Made by a program: the position numbers and the translations under genes. From NCBI GenBank assembly GCA_030512295.1, contig JAULSR010000004.1, positions 2,914,001 through 2,978,000 on the forward strand: a stretch of DNA of 64,000 bases, read 5' to 3'. This document shows positions 11,197 through 24,000 of the stretch, piece by piece. The notes below the pieces were generated by a model. That model was not told the origin of the DNA. It searched no databases and worked only from the letters and a program-made list of their open reading frames with translations. This DNA is from Bombardia bombarda (lineage: Eukaryota > Ascomycota > Sordariomycetes > Sordariales > Lasiosphaeriaceae). Position 1 is the stretch's first letter. Each line of letters begins with the position of its first letter.

Positions 11197-13042
11197 ATTG
11201 GCCGATTTCGGTTAGTTGCAAATACTTCTCTTCCGATGTCTGGTATGTCAAACTTTGCCAAAGAAGAACACAATGTCTTTGCTTGTGTTTGCCTTGTCTG
11301 CAAACCTCTATCCGAGAGCCGAGAAGCCTCAGAGAGCTTAAATAGGTTTCTTGAGTAATAGGGGAACGCAGCATTTCGGCTTCATATCTGAAAACAATTG
11401 CATTGTTCAACTGAACTTGGTTGTGAACCAGCCGAGTACAACAGTAACAATAGCACTGCACAAGACCTCGTTGAATTACAGCACAGTTGAAATTCGCCTC
11501 ATAAAGAACAGTCTTACTACAACAAAGCAACACACATTAGTCTTTGTCGAAAAACGTATCTACGTTCTTTAATCCTACGATTTCACAATTTTACACCTTC
11601 TGTTTCTCAATGCTTAGTGTATTATATACCCTTACAACGGGTCTACTAGAACTAGCACGGGTATCTACCTTATGATGTAATAGAGCTGTTGCCAAAACTG
11701 TTGCCCCGTGCTCTCGCTGAGTCGGAAGCTTCATCCGCCCCAAGACCAAATGGAAGCTAGTCTAGAATTGATGCTGTATTATGACATGAAACAGACTGAT
11801 CTCTTTGCTGAACGTGCCGAAACATTTCCTCGGCACTTGAATCCGTAATGTTATCCCACGTACTACGACTTTTTTGCCTCTCAAACTTTACATCCTTCTA
11901 AAATACATACTATCAACCCCCCATTTTGCAGTTTTCTCATAATAGCCACGCATAGTATTCACAACCACGTGTTGGTAATGAGATTGGACAGCATATGGTA
12001 CTTCTCTCCAGATGACGTTAAGAATTGAGTTTCTGCGTATGAATATATTCTAACATACCACTACGGGTAAATCGTAATAAATCTGGACCCAATACTCACC
12101 ATACACTCTCACTCATAGTATATATGCGTTTCACCAGCATTGACCATGAAAGCAGAACGTGCATGTGGGTGGACATTCATTGGGCCTACCAAAATACTCA
12201 TCTGAAAAAGTCCAAGCGACATTTATTGGAGTGGTATTTGGCACTTGTACCTGCATATCGAATCAATCGTTGTCTTCCAGACGTCCATGTTGCCAAACAG
12301 CGAACCAATCCACAAACGTTGACGTCCCACATGGCAAAACACAGGCTCGCCACCATGTGATTTCCACCCTTCTTTCCGTTATTTTGGTTGTTATCAGCCC
12401 CTTATTTAGAGCATTATTCAGACGCTAACGCTGCGCCTGATCAGGAAGGTTGCTTTAGACCGAGGCAACCGAGAAGGAAGGTGCAAGCAACAAGCATTTC
12501 TTGGCAATAATTACCCCAGCTCGAGCCCATCAATTGCGGTCAAGCATGGACTCACGGTGCAGATCAATAAAGTTGCTGCAGGGTCTGTAATCCGTGCCAA
12601 TGGTTGATATGCGCACGCTAAACCTTCGATCTGCTAGAGCTGTCACCTGGCTATCAGCTATCAACCACGCATATCGGAAACGGCCGAGATCGCAATCTCG
12701 AGATGTAGATGCCATGTGAGATTCAAGTCCAACGGGGGGTTTTTAGGGGGAGTTTTTCAGCTTTTTATCCGTGATCTATCTGTAATTGGGTTTACTGATA
12801 CCAACGCAGTGGGCCGACTGCAGCTGTCTCACTCCCCTTTTGTCGGTTGGATTGGATCTGCGCTGCGCGACAGGGCTCAACCGTCTCTCGGGTCGCAGTG
12901 AAGGTCCAGGGAATGCAACGCTTCCACAAGGTCGCATTGCAGCACCACAAGTGTTGATCTCCCGTCTGGTCGCACTCGTCACCCGTTGCCACTCGTCCTC
13001 ACGTCGTCTCGTCGCGCATTTATTTGGCTCGGCGCTGCAACC

Positions 13043-13074
<32 letters not shown>

Positions 13075-13119
13075 TTCTTTCCACAGTTGGTCGACGGTGC
13101 ATCTCGCGACAACTTCACA
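11197..13119. other. Intergenic, about 1.9 kb; no gene seen
   Basis: No reading frame carries a recognisable domain. The end of the stretch contains an uninterrupted T25 run (13052-13076), only 44 bases before the 5'-nucleotidase start codon. It is probably in its 5' UTR or core promoter. Confidence 0.5.
13052..13076 (+). repeat. Poly-T tract (T25) in the 5' leader of the 5'-nucleotidase gene
   Basis: There are twenty-five consecutive T bases flanked by further pyrimidines (from about 13041 to 13080). Polypyrimidine stretches just upstream of start sites are common in highly expressed filamentous-fungal genes. This one is unusually long and likely to vary in length. Confidence 0.8.
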
Positions 13120-14898
13120 ATGGCGTCTCTCAGGAAGCTTCTCTCGGCTGCCGCATGCGCCGCCAGCTTCGGCATGGCAGCGGCGCAAGCTGGCGAGGAC
13201 CATCTGGTCAGCAAGCGCGCTCTGTCCAAGCGCTTCATTGACAGCCAGGGCAACTACAACATCTCCTTCTACCACATCAACGATGTGCACGCCCATTTGG
13301 ACCAGTACTCGTCCTCTGGCACTGACTGCACACGACCTGAACGTGGCTGCTTCGGTGGTTACTCTCGCGTCAAGACGGTTCTCAAGGAGACGCGACCGTC
13401 GCACCCCGACTCCCTCCTCCTTAACGTGGGCGACGAGTTCCAAGGCACCCTCTTTTTCTCCTACTATGGTGGAGAGAAGATCGCAGACACACTCAACGAG
13501 ATTGGGTTCGATGGCATGACGATTGGCAACCACGAGTTCGATCGGGGTGACGAGTACCTAGGCCAGTTCCTCGAGAACCTGACCTTCCCCATCATCAGCG
13601 CCAACATCCAGTCGGACAATGCGCGCCTCAACCGCACCATCAAGCCCTTCCACATCTACGACCAGTACCAGCTGGCCGTCATCGGTGTGACTACCGAGAC
13701 CACGCCCAGCATCTCGTCCCCCGGCAAGGGCACCCTGTTCAGCGACTCGGTCCAGGCCGTCCAGAACACCATCGACCTGATCCGCTCCACCACCAACATC
13801 ACCCGCATTGCTGCCATCACCCACATTGGCTACGACGAGGACCAGCGTCTCGCCAAGGAGACCACGGGTCTGCACCTGATCATGGGCGGCCACAGCCACA
13901 CCCTGCTGGGCAACGTCGCCGGCGCTGCCGGCCCCTACCCCACCATCGTCGACAACAAGGACGGCGATGAGGTCTTCATCGTCACTGCCTACCGCTGGGG
14001 CGAGTACCTGGGCTACATCGACGTCACCTATGACGCCGCCGGCAAGGTCCTTGCGTACCATGGCGCCCCTGTCCATCTCACCAACCAGACGGCCCAGGAG
14101 CCAGAGCTGCAGGCCGAGATCAATGCCTGGAGAATCCCCTTTGACGAGTTCGCCAAGGAGGAGGTTGGGTTCACCAATGTTGTCCTGGACCAGACGACGT
14201 GCCAGGCAAAGGAGTGCACCCTGGGCGACTTCATCTGCGAGTAAGTGTCAACATCGGCTTTCATCCCATTCCATCCCATCTCATCCCATCACAGTACTGA
14301 CCATAACCCCTCCAGCGCCATGCTCGACTACCGCCTCAACGCCTCCACCCCCGAGAACGCGCCCGCCTTCGCCATCACCAACGCCGGCGGCGTCCGCGCC
14401 ACCATCGACCAGGGCACCATCACGCGCGGCGAGGTCATCACCGCCTTCCCCTTTGGCAACGCCGTCGTCGAGATCAGCATCACGGGCCAGCAGATCTGGG
14501 ACACGTTCAAGGGCATCTTTGCCCGCGTCAACGTCGCCAACGGCCTGACCGTCACCTCGGGCGTCCAGGTCAGCCGCGGCATCAAGATCCAGTACATTGC
14601 CTCTGCGACCGGCCCCGGCACCGCCGGTGGGAGACTCTACTCCATCGAGATTGGCGGCGAGCCGATCGATCTGAAGAAGGTGTACAAGGTTGTCACGATT
14701 GACTTCGTGGCTGGTGGCGGCGACAATTTCTTTAGTCCGGCGTTTTCGGGCCTGGTCATTCTGGACACGCTCGATGAGGTGCTGGTGGATTATATCAAGG
14801 AGAAGACGCCGGTGAATGTGGTGCTGGATGGCAGGATTCAGACCGTTAGCAAGTGCAGGGCTCCCACCAAGAGGAGGATGGCCAAGACTGAGATCTGA
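13120..14898 (+). CDS. Secreted 5'-nucleotidase / metallophosphatase (calcineurin-like + 5'-NT C-terminal domain)
   Basis: Two exons (13120-14240, 14316-14898) give 567 residues. The intron has GTAAGT donor, CTGAC branch and TCCAG acceptor, and the split codon restores FICDAMLDYRLN. A signal peptide (about 1-24) is followed by SKRALSKR, a Kex2-like propeptide. Metal ligands of the phosphoesterase domain are visible: DVHAHL (D55, H57), GDEFQG (D105), GNHEFD (N137, H138), THIG and GGHSHT. The C-terminal domain carries the substrate-binding ITNAGGVRATID and GGGDNFF motifs. It should hydrolyse extracellular nucleotides (AMP, ATP) to nucleoside and phosphate, for nutrition or for dampening host purine signals. 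I chose the ATG at 13120 because it begins the signal peptide. The longer frame upstream encodes only the poly-T tract as Phe. Confidence 0.92.
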
Positions 14899-14993
14899 TC
14901 ACCAAATGATATCTGTCATGGTTCTCATCTGGGTTTTTGGTTATGTGTATTAGGTAACTGACCGGAATAGTTGGTTAGTGGTATATATCCTCC

Positions 14994-17069
14994 TTAGAAC
15001 TCCCACATCTCTATCTTGCCACTGTGAAATCCGACCACCAGTTGCGTACGATCTGGCGAAAACTCCATGCATGTTATCAGACTTGAATGCTTCAGCTTCA
15101 GCTGCCTCCATGTCTTTTCATCCAATACCACCGAATTAGTAGAGCTATCAACCTCGATAATGGCGATGATTATCCGTTCCGGAACTCCCAGTGCGAGTAG
15201 GGTGCAATCTGGAGAAATAATGCAGCGATCTGCTGCTGGCAGGGTGGGTGAACGATACACTGCTCCGGTCAGCATCTCGTGGATGCTGATATACCGCTCT
15301 AACACGTTTGATTCGTGTGTAGATCTCCAGACAATAATAGCCTTCTCGTCTGCCATATCCCCGCAGTGCGAGCTTATGTATTCTGCATAGGAACCCGATA
15401 TGTCCTTCTTCATCGGCTTCTGCGGAGATGCAGGTACAGGCGACCGACTATTGATAAAAGACACGGCGTCGTTAATGCCCCAGTATATCATGCTGCTATT
15501 GTGAGATATATGGATGAAGGTTTGGCTTCCATTCATTTTGGAACCCAGCAACTCTGCGGGGATAGGCATAGTCTCCTCAACCCCTTATTTCTCCCCTGCG
15601 GCGGCAAGTTAGCGGCGGTTGCTTTCGCCACCGAGGCTTTGCTAAATGGCAACAACTTCGGCCTCCTTTTTCTTTTTGTACCGCCCTCTTTCGCAGTTGG
15701 AGCCATGATATCAACTTCCGAGCTTTTCTCTTGATGGGACTTGGGGCTTGTTGACAACAGCTTCAGCAACCTTTTCTTTTTTGTGCTGCCATCTTTAGTA
15801 GTTGTAGCAGGTGGAGCCATGACGTCGACTTGCAGGCTGTCCTCCTGATTGGAGTCGGGGATTGTTGGCTTCGTTGTGTTCGATTTTATTGTTTTAACGC
15901 TTTCAGGGCGGTCGGAACGGGGATACGGTATATTACTCCCAAGACTTCTTAGGGCCTTTATGGTGCAAGAACTGTCGCTCCAGCACCCGATGTCTAGGTT
16001 GAACGGGATTTCAGGAGGATCAAGTACTGAATATGCATATTGTTCTGCCGGATCGAATGCATGTGAACGACTGTTGACAGGAGATACACTGTATATCTCA
16101 GTCTCCGAGGTGTCACTCAGGTGCTCCTGCGTCGTATCGGTGACGTCGTGTTGTGCAGTCTGTGTGGGTGCTTGTTCAAATATGGCAGCCAGGGCGTTTG
16201 ATTCCGTGTCGGAGGAGGAGTCGTAGTCTGGATTGTGCGCCACTCTGAACATAATCTTGCTCATCGTACTTGAGACGTAGCGAAATTTAGCACTGGTCTT
16301 CCAAACATGAACAAAGATGCAAATTTTCTTACCTGAATCCCCTCATCACATCTACCTGGCTCGCGTCGTCGGGAAAGCCACCAATGGACGCCGTATAGTT
16401 GGTGAGATTGTCCAAATACCGACTCATGATGCCAAACTTGCCCGCAACCAAATCAGACATCTTGTTTGCGGTCACTCCGGCATGATACTCCATGAAGGTC
16501 AATATCTCTTGCTGTTTTTCCTTGATATCTGAAGTGTCGGATAACAGGGCGGTCGTGTCGGACTTGATATTTCATGAGAGAGAACTAGACAGGGACAAAG
16601 GTATATCAGGGATTACTCTCTACAAGGAAAGAAGCCCTTGAAGGATGGAAACTCACAAATCGATAGCCGTCAAGGACATGTCCAAAATCTTCCTGTAGCC
16701 CTCCAACAGGGCAACCTGCTCCTTGACCCTTTTCTTGCCGATCGACGCCCAGTGGGCAAACCGGTCCACTGACCTGTATTCGTCCAGCATGGTGAAGATC
16801 TCGCCCACAAGACCATTGCAGCTTGCAATAACCGTGGTCAGCTGATCCTGAAGACCCATTGGAACGGCGGCCTTTGCAAAAGTCTCGTCGCTCGCGGCAT
16901 CGTGGATGGCGTGGAGGATGATTTCGAGATCATTTATCTCCTGGTTGAGGTTGGACAAGTCGCTCCTCGCGGCCCGGTAGGTGCGAACAAACTCCTTGAT
17001 CAGACATGAGGTCTTTGCTAATGTAGTGATGACAGCTAGTGAGCCAGCTGCGATTGATAGCGGATCCAT
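14994..17069 (-). pseudogene. STAND/NACHT-N-like allorecognition gene with WD-like C-terminus, apparently broken
   Basis: Exon 1 (17069-16657) begins MDPLSIAAGSLAVITTLAK, the hallmark of the fungal N-terminal domain of STAND (NLR-like) proteins. Its GTGAGT donor and the TCTAG acceptor at 16586-16585 keep the right phase for the next block, which reads ALLSDTSDIKEKQQEIL and on to VDVMRGF. That join meets an in-frame TGA at 16574-16572. A second intron (16332-16269) is clean and in phase (GF to STMSKIMF). The following 240 residues are Ser/Asp-rich, with two imperfect copies of a VDxMAPxA...TKxKR unit. At 15581-15584 (CCCC on plus) one extra base is needed to pass into the last frame (15569-14994), whose C-terminus has WD-repeat-like blades (LITCMEFSPDRTQLVVG, KIEMWEF). 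No NACHT ATPase is present. Nonsense plus shift suggests a pseudogene. A sequencing error could explain the shift but not the stop. Confidence 0.6.
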
Positions 17070-18037
17070 TGGCGGCCTTCGATATTTGATATCTACATTT
17101 GACTAACCATGTCACTTCTGCAGAGATGGGGAGAGTTGAAGGATGCAGAAGGTGGGGTGCCGCAACTCGCTCGACAATCCTCTGCCGTTGACAAGCTGAA
17201 ACTCAATCATGCCGAACATGATGCAGCCGTTAATTCAAATTGTCAAGCGCCAGCAGTGTAGGTGATTGGTGTGAAACTAGCTTGAGGTGCATCGAGTGAC
17301 ACAGCAGGCGTGGCTCCTCTGGCTGTGCCGCTTATTAACCCTTCGTCTTTTGGGGGCAGGAGGGGAGTACTGGCATGATGCTGGCTACCTACTAAATTGG
17401 TCAAGGGATTGGAGAATGGAGATGGGTGAGTACCAACTACCAAGACGTAGCACGGACAAATCGGATGATGTTGAAGTAGACCGGTCGGTAGCACAGCATT
17501 GTCTCATAATCAATGCCACCTTATTTTGTGGTGCTGTCGAGAAAGACACTTTGCCGTGATAGGTTGCCTGATAAGAAACGACGGGAGTTTTGTCGATGAA
17601 GATATTAATTATAGATTAAATTCTTGCTTGGCTAGGTAGTGACCTGCGTCGTGTCGTCATTTATGTATTGGTACCTGGGGTTAGGTCTAGGGTTTGTCTA
17701 GTGTGGGGCTGCCGCGTTTAATTTCGTGCACCCACCCACGCGTCCACATAACGCGACTGAAAACTTTGGAGATTTAAACTCTTTTCAAAATTGCATTTCT
17801 CAGTTCTGTTATCTTTGTGCCTGAGACGTTTCTAAAGAAAGTCGCACATTCTATCGCCCAAAATCCAGACCATTTCCCGATCTTCTGTCGTTCCAAAAAG
17901 GATCTCTGCGCCCGACCCAATCCCATCAAAGTGCAAAACAAACGCCGACAAGACATAAAACAGTGAACAGTCTACCTGTAACTCGTCAATGCACCCTCAG
18001 TCCCCCACAGTCCACTGACCCCACCCACTCTCACCAC
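17070..18037. other. Intergenic; left boundary of the polyketide cluster
   Basis: No gene is seen. This stretch separates the allorecognition remnant from the 3' end of the PKS. Confidence 0.5.
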
Positions 18038-21000
18038 TCAAGCAGCCCAGCTAGCCACCATCTTCTCCTCGACAAACTCGGCCAAGCTATGCAGCGCCTT
18101 CTGGGGGCTGACAATGTCCAAGTACGGCACATCGACCTTGAAGGCATTCCAGAACCAGGTCCTGAACTCGGCGGCCAACATGCTATCGACGCCAAACGAC
18201 GGCAGCGGCCTGCGCTCGTCGACCTGGTCGGCAGGCATAAGAATCAGATTGCTGAACCGCTTCTTGGCCATGCGCAGAATGGCATCCAACATAGTGGGCG
18301 CGCTGGCCTCGGCCGCCAACATGGGCAGCGCCGCCGCCGGCACGTCCTTGACCCACTCGGCAGCAGCGTCCAGCTGTGCGCCCGCGCCGGTGCCGTCGCT
18401 GGCAGCATCAAGGGCGTCGCGCTCGGCCAGCAGCGAGGCCGCCAGCAGCGAGGTGCGCGGGTCCTCCATAATACCATTATTGACATCAAACCCGGCGGCC
18501 ATGAGCTTGCGGATCGCCTCGACCTCGAGACCAGTGAGAATATGGGCCGACTCGACACTGGGGTTCTCGCTGGTCATGTCGCCGCCCGGACCAGCCAGGC
18601 CATAATCAAGCACCTGCAAAAACTCCTCCTCGTTGAGCGGCTGGATGCCCTTGCGCAGCAACATCGCCTCGATCTCGGGGTTCTCGTGCAGGTAGCCGAC
18701 CTCGGAGATCATGCCCAGGCCGAGCGCGATGGCGGGTTTCCCCTGCGCGCGCCGCCAGTGCGCAAACGCGTCGAGGAAGCCGTTGGCCGCGCAGTAGTTA
18801 GACTCGGTCGCCGTACCGCAGCTGCCCGACAGGGAAGACGTCATAAGGAAGAACTCGAGCGCGCTGTCGTGGCCCTCGAGCGCGTTGTGCAGGTTCCAGG
18901 TGCCGCGCCACTTGGGCTGGATGCCCGTGTGCCACGCGCTGTTCTCCATCACCGTGAAGAGCGCCTCGCGCAGGCCCATGGCCGCCTGCACCACGCCGCC
19001 GATGGGGCCTAAAGCGGCCGAGGCGGCTACTGCCTCGGCTACCTCGGACGCGCTGGACACGTCGCCGCGCACCACGGTGACAGTGGCGCCGGCGTTCTGC
19101 AGGCGCGCCACGAGCGACGCAGCAGACGGCTTGTCGCAGCCGGAGCGGCCGAGGAAGACGAACTTGCGGGCGCCGCGCGCCATCATCCAGCGACTGAGAC
19201 TGCGGCCGAGACCACCCAGGCAGCCCACGAGCAGGTACGACTTGTTGGCGGAAAAGACGGCGTTGTACTGCGCCGGCGCGTAGGGGACAATGGTCTGCTG
19301 GTCCTCCATCGAGATGACCACCTTACCGATGCGGTCCTTGTTGTTGAAGTAGCGGTACGCCTGTGCGATGTTGGACACGTCAAAGGTGGCGATGGGAGGG
19401 GCCTTGATGGCGCCCTCGCGGTACAGGGCCAATGACTCGGCGATGAGACCATAAAAGACTTCACGGTAGTAGGGATCCTCGGCATAGAAGAAGTCGCTCA
19501 GGTCAAAGGCCGTGAAGGTGGCGCTCTTGAGGAACTGCTGCATGCCCAGCCGGCCAGCATCGATCAGCTCCTTCTTGCCGATCTCGACAAACCTGCCAAA
19601 GGGCGCAATGCAGTCCCAGGTGGCGTGCATTAGGTCGCCAACGAGCGAGTTGACAACGACATCGACACCGCGGCCGCCCGTCGCGGCCTTGATGCCCTCG
19701 ACGAAGGTGGCGTCGCGCGAGTTAAAGATGTTCTCGGCCGGCACGCCTGCCTCCTTGACGAGGTAGTCACGCTTGGACTGCGAGCCGACAGTGGTGTAGA
19801 CGGTGGCGCCCATGCGCTGAGCCATGGCGATGGCAGCCAGTCCGAAAGCACCAGCACCGGCGTGGATCAGCACGCTCTCGCCCTTGCGCAGCGAGGCGCG
19901 GTCGCGCAGCGAGAACAGCGCGGTGCTGTAGACGGTCAGCAGTGTGGGGATCACGGTGAACTCCTCGCCGTCGCGGAGCGTGTGCACACATGCGGCGGGG
20001 ACGCGCTCTGTGGTGCCGAAGTGGTTGGGCGCGAGGCCAGCAACGCGGTCGCCGACCTTGACGTTGGTGACGCCGGGTCCGACGGCCGAGATAATACCGG
20101 CAAAGTCGAGGGCGAGGGTGGATGCCTTGGTCTCGACGCGGCCGCTCATGGCGTAGATATCCTTCGCGTTGAGAGAGACGGCGCGGAGGTCGACGTCGAC
20201 GAAACCAGCTGCTGGCGTCGTCTTGGGCTCCACGACCTGCTGGAAGTGCATGGTATCGGTGACACCGACCTGGCCGATGGAGAGCTTGGCTGGGGAGACG
20301 GAGGCAAGGGTGGCCGACTGGAGCGTCTCGGACTGTGGCTCGAGACGCTGTCTGAAGAGCGTGTTGATGGCCATGTCAGGGGCAAAGCGGCTGACGTACA
20401 GGAGCGAGTTGAGCTGGATGAACTCGGTGTCATCGGTGGTGCAGTGAGTGGCCAGCGTGCGGGTCACGTTCTCGCTCACGGTGTACAGGGCGGAGATGGA
20501 GTTGGCTGAGAGGCTGGCAGAGCCGACATCGAGCACGGTGAAGCGCAGCGAGGGCTGCTCAAGCATCAGGGCGCGAGACAGGCCGTTGGTAAGGGTCAGA
20601 TCCGGGTTGGGCGCTCCGAGCATGTTGCCGCCATTGAGCCAGGTGAGGCTGGTGACCACATTGGTAATCTTGCGCAGCCTGTTCATGTCGTCGGAGCTAA
20701 CGGTGGCAAGGAACTCGTGCTCTAGCTCGAGCAGTGAAATAACAACGGTCTCGGCAGTGACCTCGACGTCATCGGTCTCGCTGAGGGTCATGGTGTTGGA
20801 ATAGGCAATGCCATCCCTCTTCAGATGGGCACTGAGCACAGTGGCAAGAGCGTCGATGGTGAAGGACGACTTGTTGGGCTTGACAATCAGCACCGCCTTG
20901 CCCTTGATGTCCTTGGCCTGGTGGTCACGCACTCCAAGCAGCGTCTCGCTCGGCAGCTCCAGAGTTATGAAACCAGCAGCCGTGAGGCTGGCAACGGCAT

Positions 21001-24000
21001 CCTTGGTCTTGCGCGTGATGACAACGCCGCGGTCTGAGATGAGGGCGACAAGCTGCTGTGGCGCCTTGGTCCAGATGCTCTGCGAGCTCTTGTGGCTGGG
21101 GATAACAACCACGTCAAACAGCTCTGCGGCATTCTTCTCCTCCACACCCTCGACGACAAACTCGCCCTCCTCGTTGAGGCTCCCCTTGTTCCATGTTCGG
21201 CAGCGGGGGAAGGCGGTCTCATAGCCCAACAGCTCGAGGCACTGCTTGGACGTGCACGCGCAGTCCTCGCCAACCTCCAACACCCGCATGCGCGGCATCT
21301 TGTGGCCCGCCAGGTCCAGCAGCGCGCCAAACACAGGCACGCTCTCGCGGTCGCGCATATCAGCGCTCTGCTCGGCGGCAAACTTGGTGATGTACTCACG
21401 CAGCACCGTCTCGGCACCAGGGCGCACACGGAGGATATCGGGCTTCCAGGTGATGCGCAGGCATGGCTGGCGCTGCAGGTACAGACTGCTGCTCTGGGCC
21501 ACGGGCGCCTTGCCAGTGTACAGCGTCATGCGCAGGCCCTTGATGTCGATAGCGGTGTCGCCGCTAGGGGTGCGCAGGGTGCAGTCGACCTTACGGGTGG
21601 AGAAGCCCGTCTTCTCCATGTGCGAGTGCACCTTGCAGTCCTCGGTGATGCTCGCGGCGCCGCCCGTCGGCAGGTTGATGCGGCACTCGGCGATGAAGAC
21701 GGGCACGAAGGCGCGCAGGGTGTTGATGTTGCCGGCGGTGCCGCCCATGATGGCCGCCTGGAAGCAGGCGTCTAGCGTGATGGGGTGCACGGCGTAGAAG
21801 ATGCCGGCTGTCTTGGACGAGGGGGGGTCCAACTGGGTCGTCGCCAAGGCGTCGGCCGACTCGCGGCTGCCGTCGGTGTGCAGGCTCGTCAGCGACTGGA
21901 AGTGCGGCCCAAAGTTGAGGCCCTCCTCGCGCGACTTGTCGTACCAGCGCTTCATGCCCCAGGCCTCGTAGCCCTCGGTGTCGATCAGCACGCCCGTGTC
22001 CTTGGCCTCGACGGCGTTGGTCACGCGGATGCTGCCCGTGCAGTGCGAGGTGGTGGTGCCCTGCTGCCATGACGAGACGGTAAAGTCATACCATTCCGAC
22101 GACGTGGTGCCAGTGGACAGCTTGCGCTGCGACATATTGGTGTGCAGCTCAGTATGCTCGGCGATGGGATCGTTGTCGTCGGGCACAAGGAAGGGCGCGC
22201 TGATGCTGACGTTTTGCACCTCGAAGGAGATGGGCTCGCCGGCCTGCAGGGACTTCTTGAGGCCCAGGATCTGCGAGATGGCCTCGATGGCCAGGGCGAA
22301 GTAGGCCGAGCCGGGAAGGACGACCTGGGTCTCCAGCTTGTGGTCGGCCAGCCAGGGCATTTCAGACAGACGCGGCAGGTTGCGCCAGGCCCAGTCGATG
22401 CCGTTGCCGGCGGCCGTCTTTGTGCCCAAGAGCTCGTGGCGGATGTGCTTGCGGTTGCGGATGTCGACTGACGCGCGGGGCTCGTGCCATGGGAGCTCCT
22501 TGGAGTAGTCCCAGGGGTAGGGGGGCAGGTCGGTCGCGGCGGCCAGCACGTGGTGGGCCTCGCGCAGGTTGTTGACATCGAGCCAGTTGATGGAGTGGCC
22601 GTGGGCAAAGAGGGTGCTGGCCAGGCGCTTCATGCTCAGGTTGGCATCCTCCTTGCGCACCAGGGTGGGCGAGTACGGGGCGCTCTCCTTGTCACGCTTG
22701 GCGAGGGTCCGGATCTGCTGGACGGGGCCCTTGAGGGCGGCGTGGGGACCGATCTCGACAAGGTGGAACTTGCCGCTCTTGCTCTTGAGGATGTTGGAGA
22801 CGGCGGCGCTGAACTGCACCGGCTGCTCGAGGTTGCGGCGGAAGTAGGCCGCCATGTTGGTGCCGGTGCTGACGGTGGTGAGGCCCTCGCTGCTGTGGCC
22901 GACCGAGGAGAACATGTCGGCCGTCAGGGGCGTGGTGAGCGCGGCCTTGCCGCCGAGGTATGGCTCGCACAGCTTCTCGTACTCGTCACCAACCTCGGCC
23001 ATCATGTGCGAGTGGTAGGCACGGCCGCCTGTCTCGAGCTTGCGCGCAAACTTGTTCTCTCCCTGGAGGTTGGCCTGGAGGGCAAGCACGCCGCTCTCGG
23101 CGCCGCTGATGGTGACACTCTCGGGGGCGTTGACACAAGCAACACGGACTTCGTTAAGTCCCAGGTCCTTGATCAAGGCGCTGGCCACGTCGGCGCTGAT
23201 ACCAGCAGCCATCATGGCACCGCGGGACTTGAGGTTGCCAACGACGAAACCACGGAAGTAGGCCGCCACGATGGCTTGCTTGGCCGTGAGCAGGCCCGCG
23301 CTGTAAGAGGCGGCGATCTCACCCGAAGAGTGGCCGACAGTGGCGGTGGGAGTAACGCCCCAGCTGCGAAGCATGTCAACGAGGGCGATCTGGACAGCGG
23401 TGCACAGCGGCTGGCTGCGCTCCACGTTGTTGACCTTGCTGGTGTCGGCAGGGTCGAGGATGGTCTGCTCCAGCGTCCACGCGGGCGCGTACTCGGCTGG
23501 CAAGGCCTGCAGCACGGCGTCGAGCTCGCGGATGGTGGCCAGGAAGGCCGAGTCCTGCTCAAGCAGCTCCTTGCCCATGCCAGCGTACTGGGCACCCTGT
23601 CCGGTGAAGACAAAGGCAAGAGGCAGCGGCTGGGCGCCGGGGAGGACAGCGTCGCCGCCTTGGGTACCCTCAAGCAGCACGGGCTTCTTGCCAGTAGTGG
23701 CGAGGATGGAGTCGCGCAGGCGCAGCTTAGCATCACGCTTGGCCAAGGAGGCGGCCAGGCGCCAGAGACCCTCCGAATCAGACTGCTCGATCAGCGATGT
23801 CACATGCTGCCTGCGCTTCTCGAGCGACTGGTCTGAGCCGGCAGAGAAGGGGAGCACGAGGACCTGCTCGGGTCCGCCGTGGGCACTGGCGGCGCTGCTG
23901 TTGCTACCGCTGGGGGTCTGCGAGGCCGCAAGCTCTTCGAGGAAGCTCTCGGGCGACTCGAGGATGATGTGGCCGTTGGCGCCGCCGTAACCAAACGAAT

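Noticed and set aside
17963..19012. 349-codon plus-strand frame at the 3' end of the PKS
   Set aside because: Shadow of the KR-ACP coding region; repetitive composition, no motifs.
22484..23836. 450-codon open frame on the plus strand inside the PKS
   Set aside because: It is antisense to the PKS AT/DH coding region. High GC and codon bias create long shadow frames, and the translation is Gly/Val/Ala/Leu-rich without any domain.
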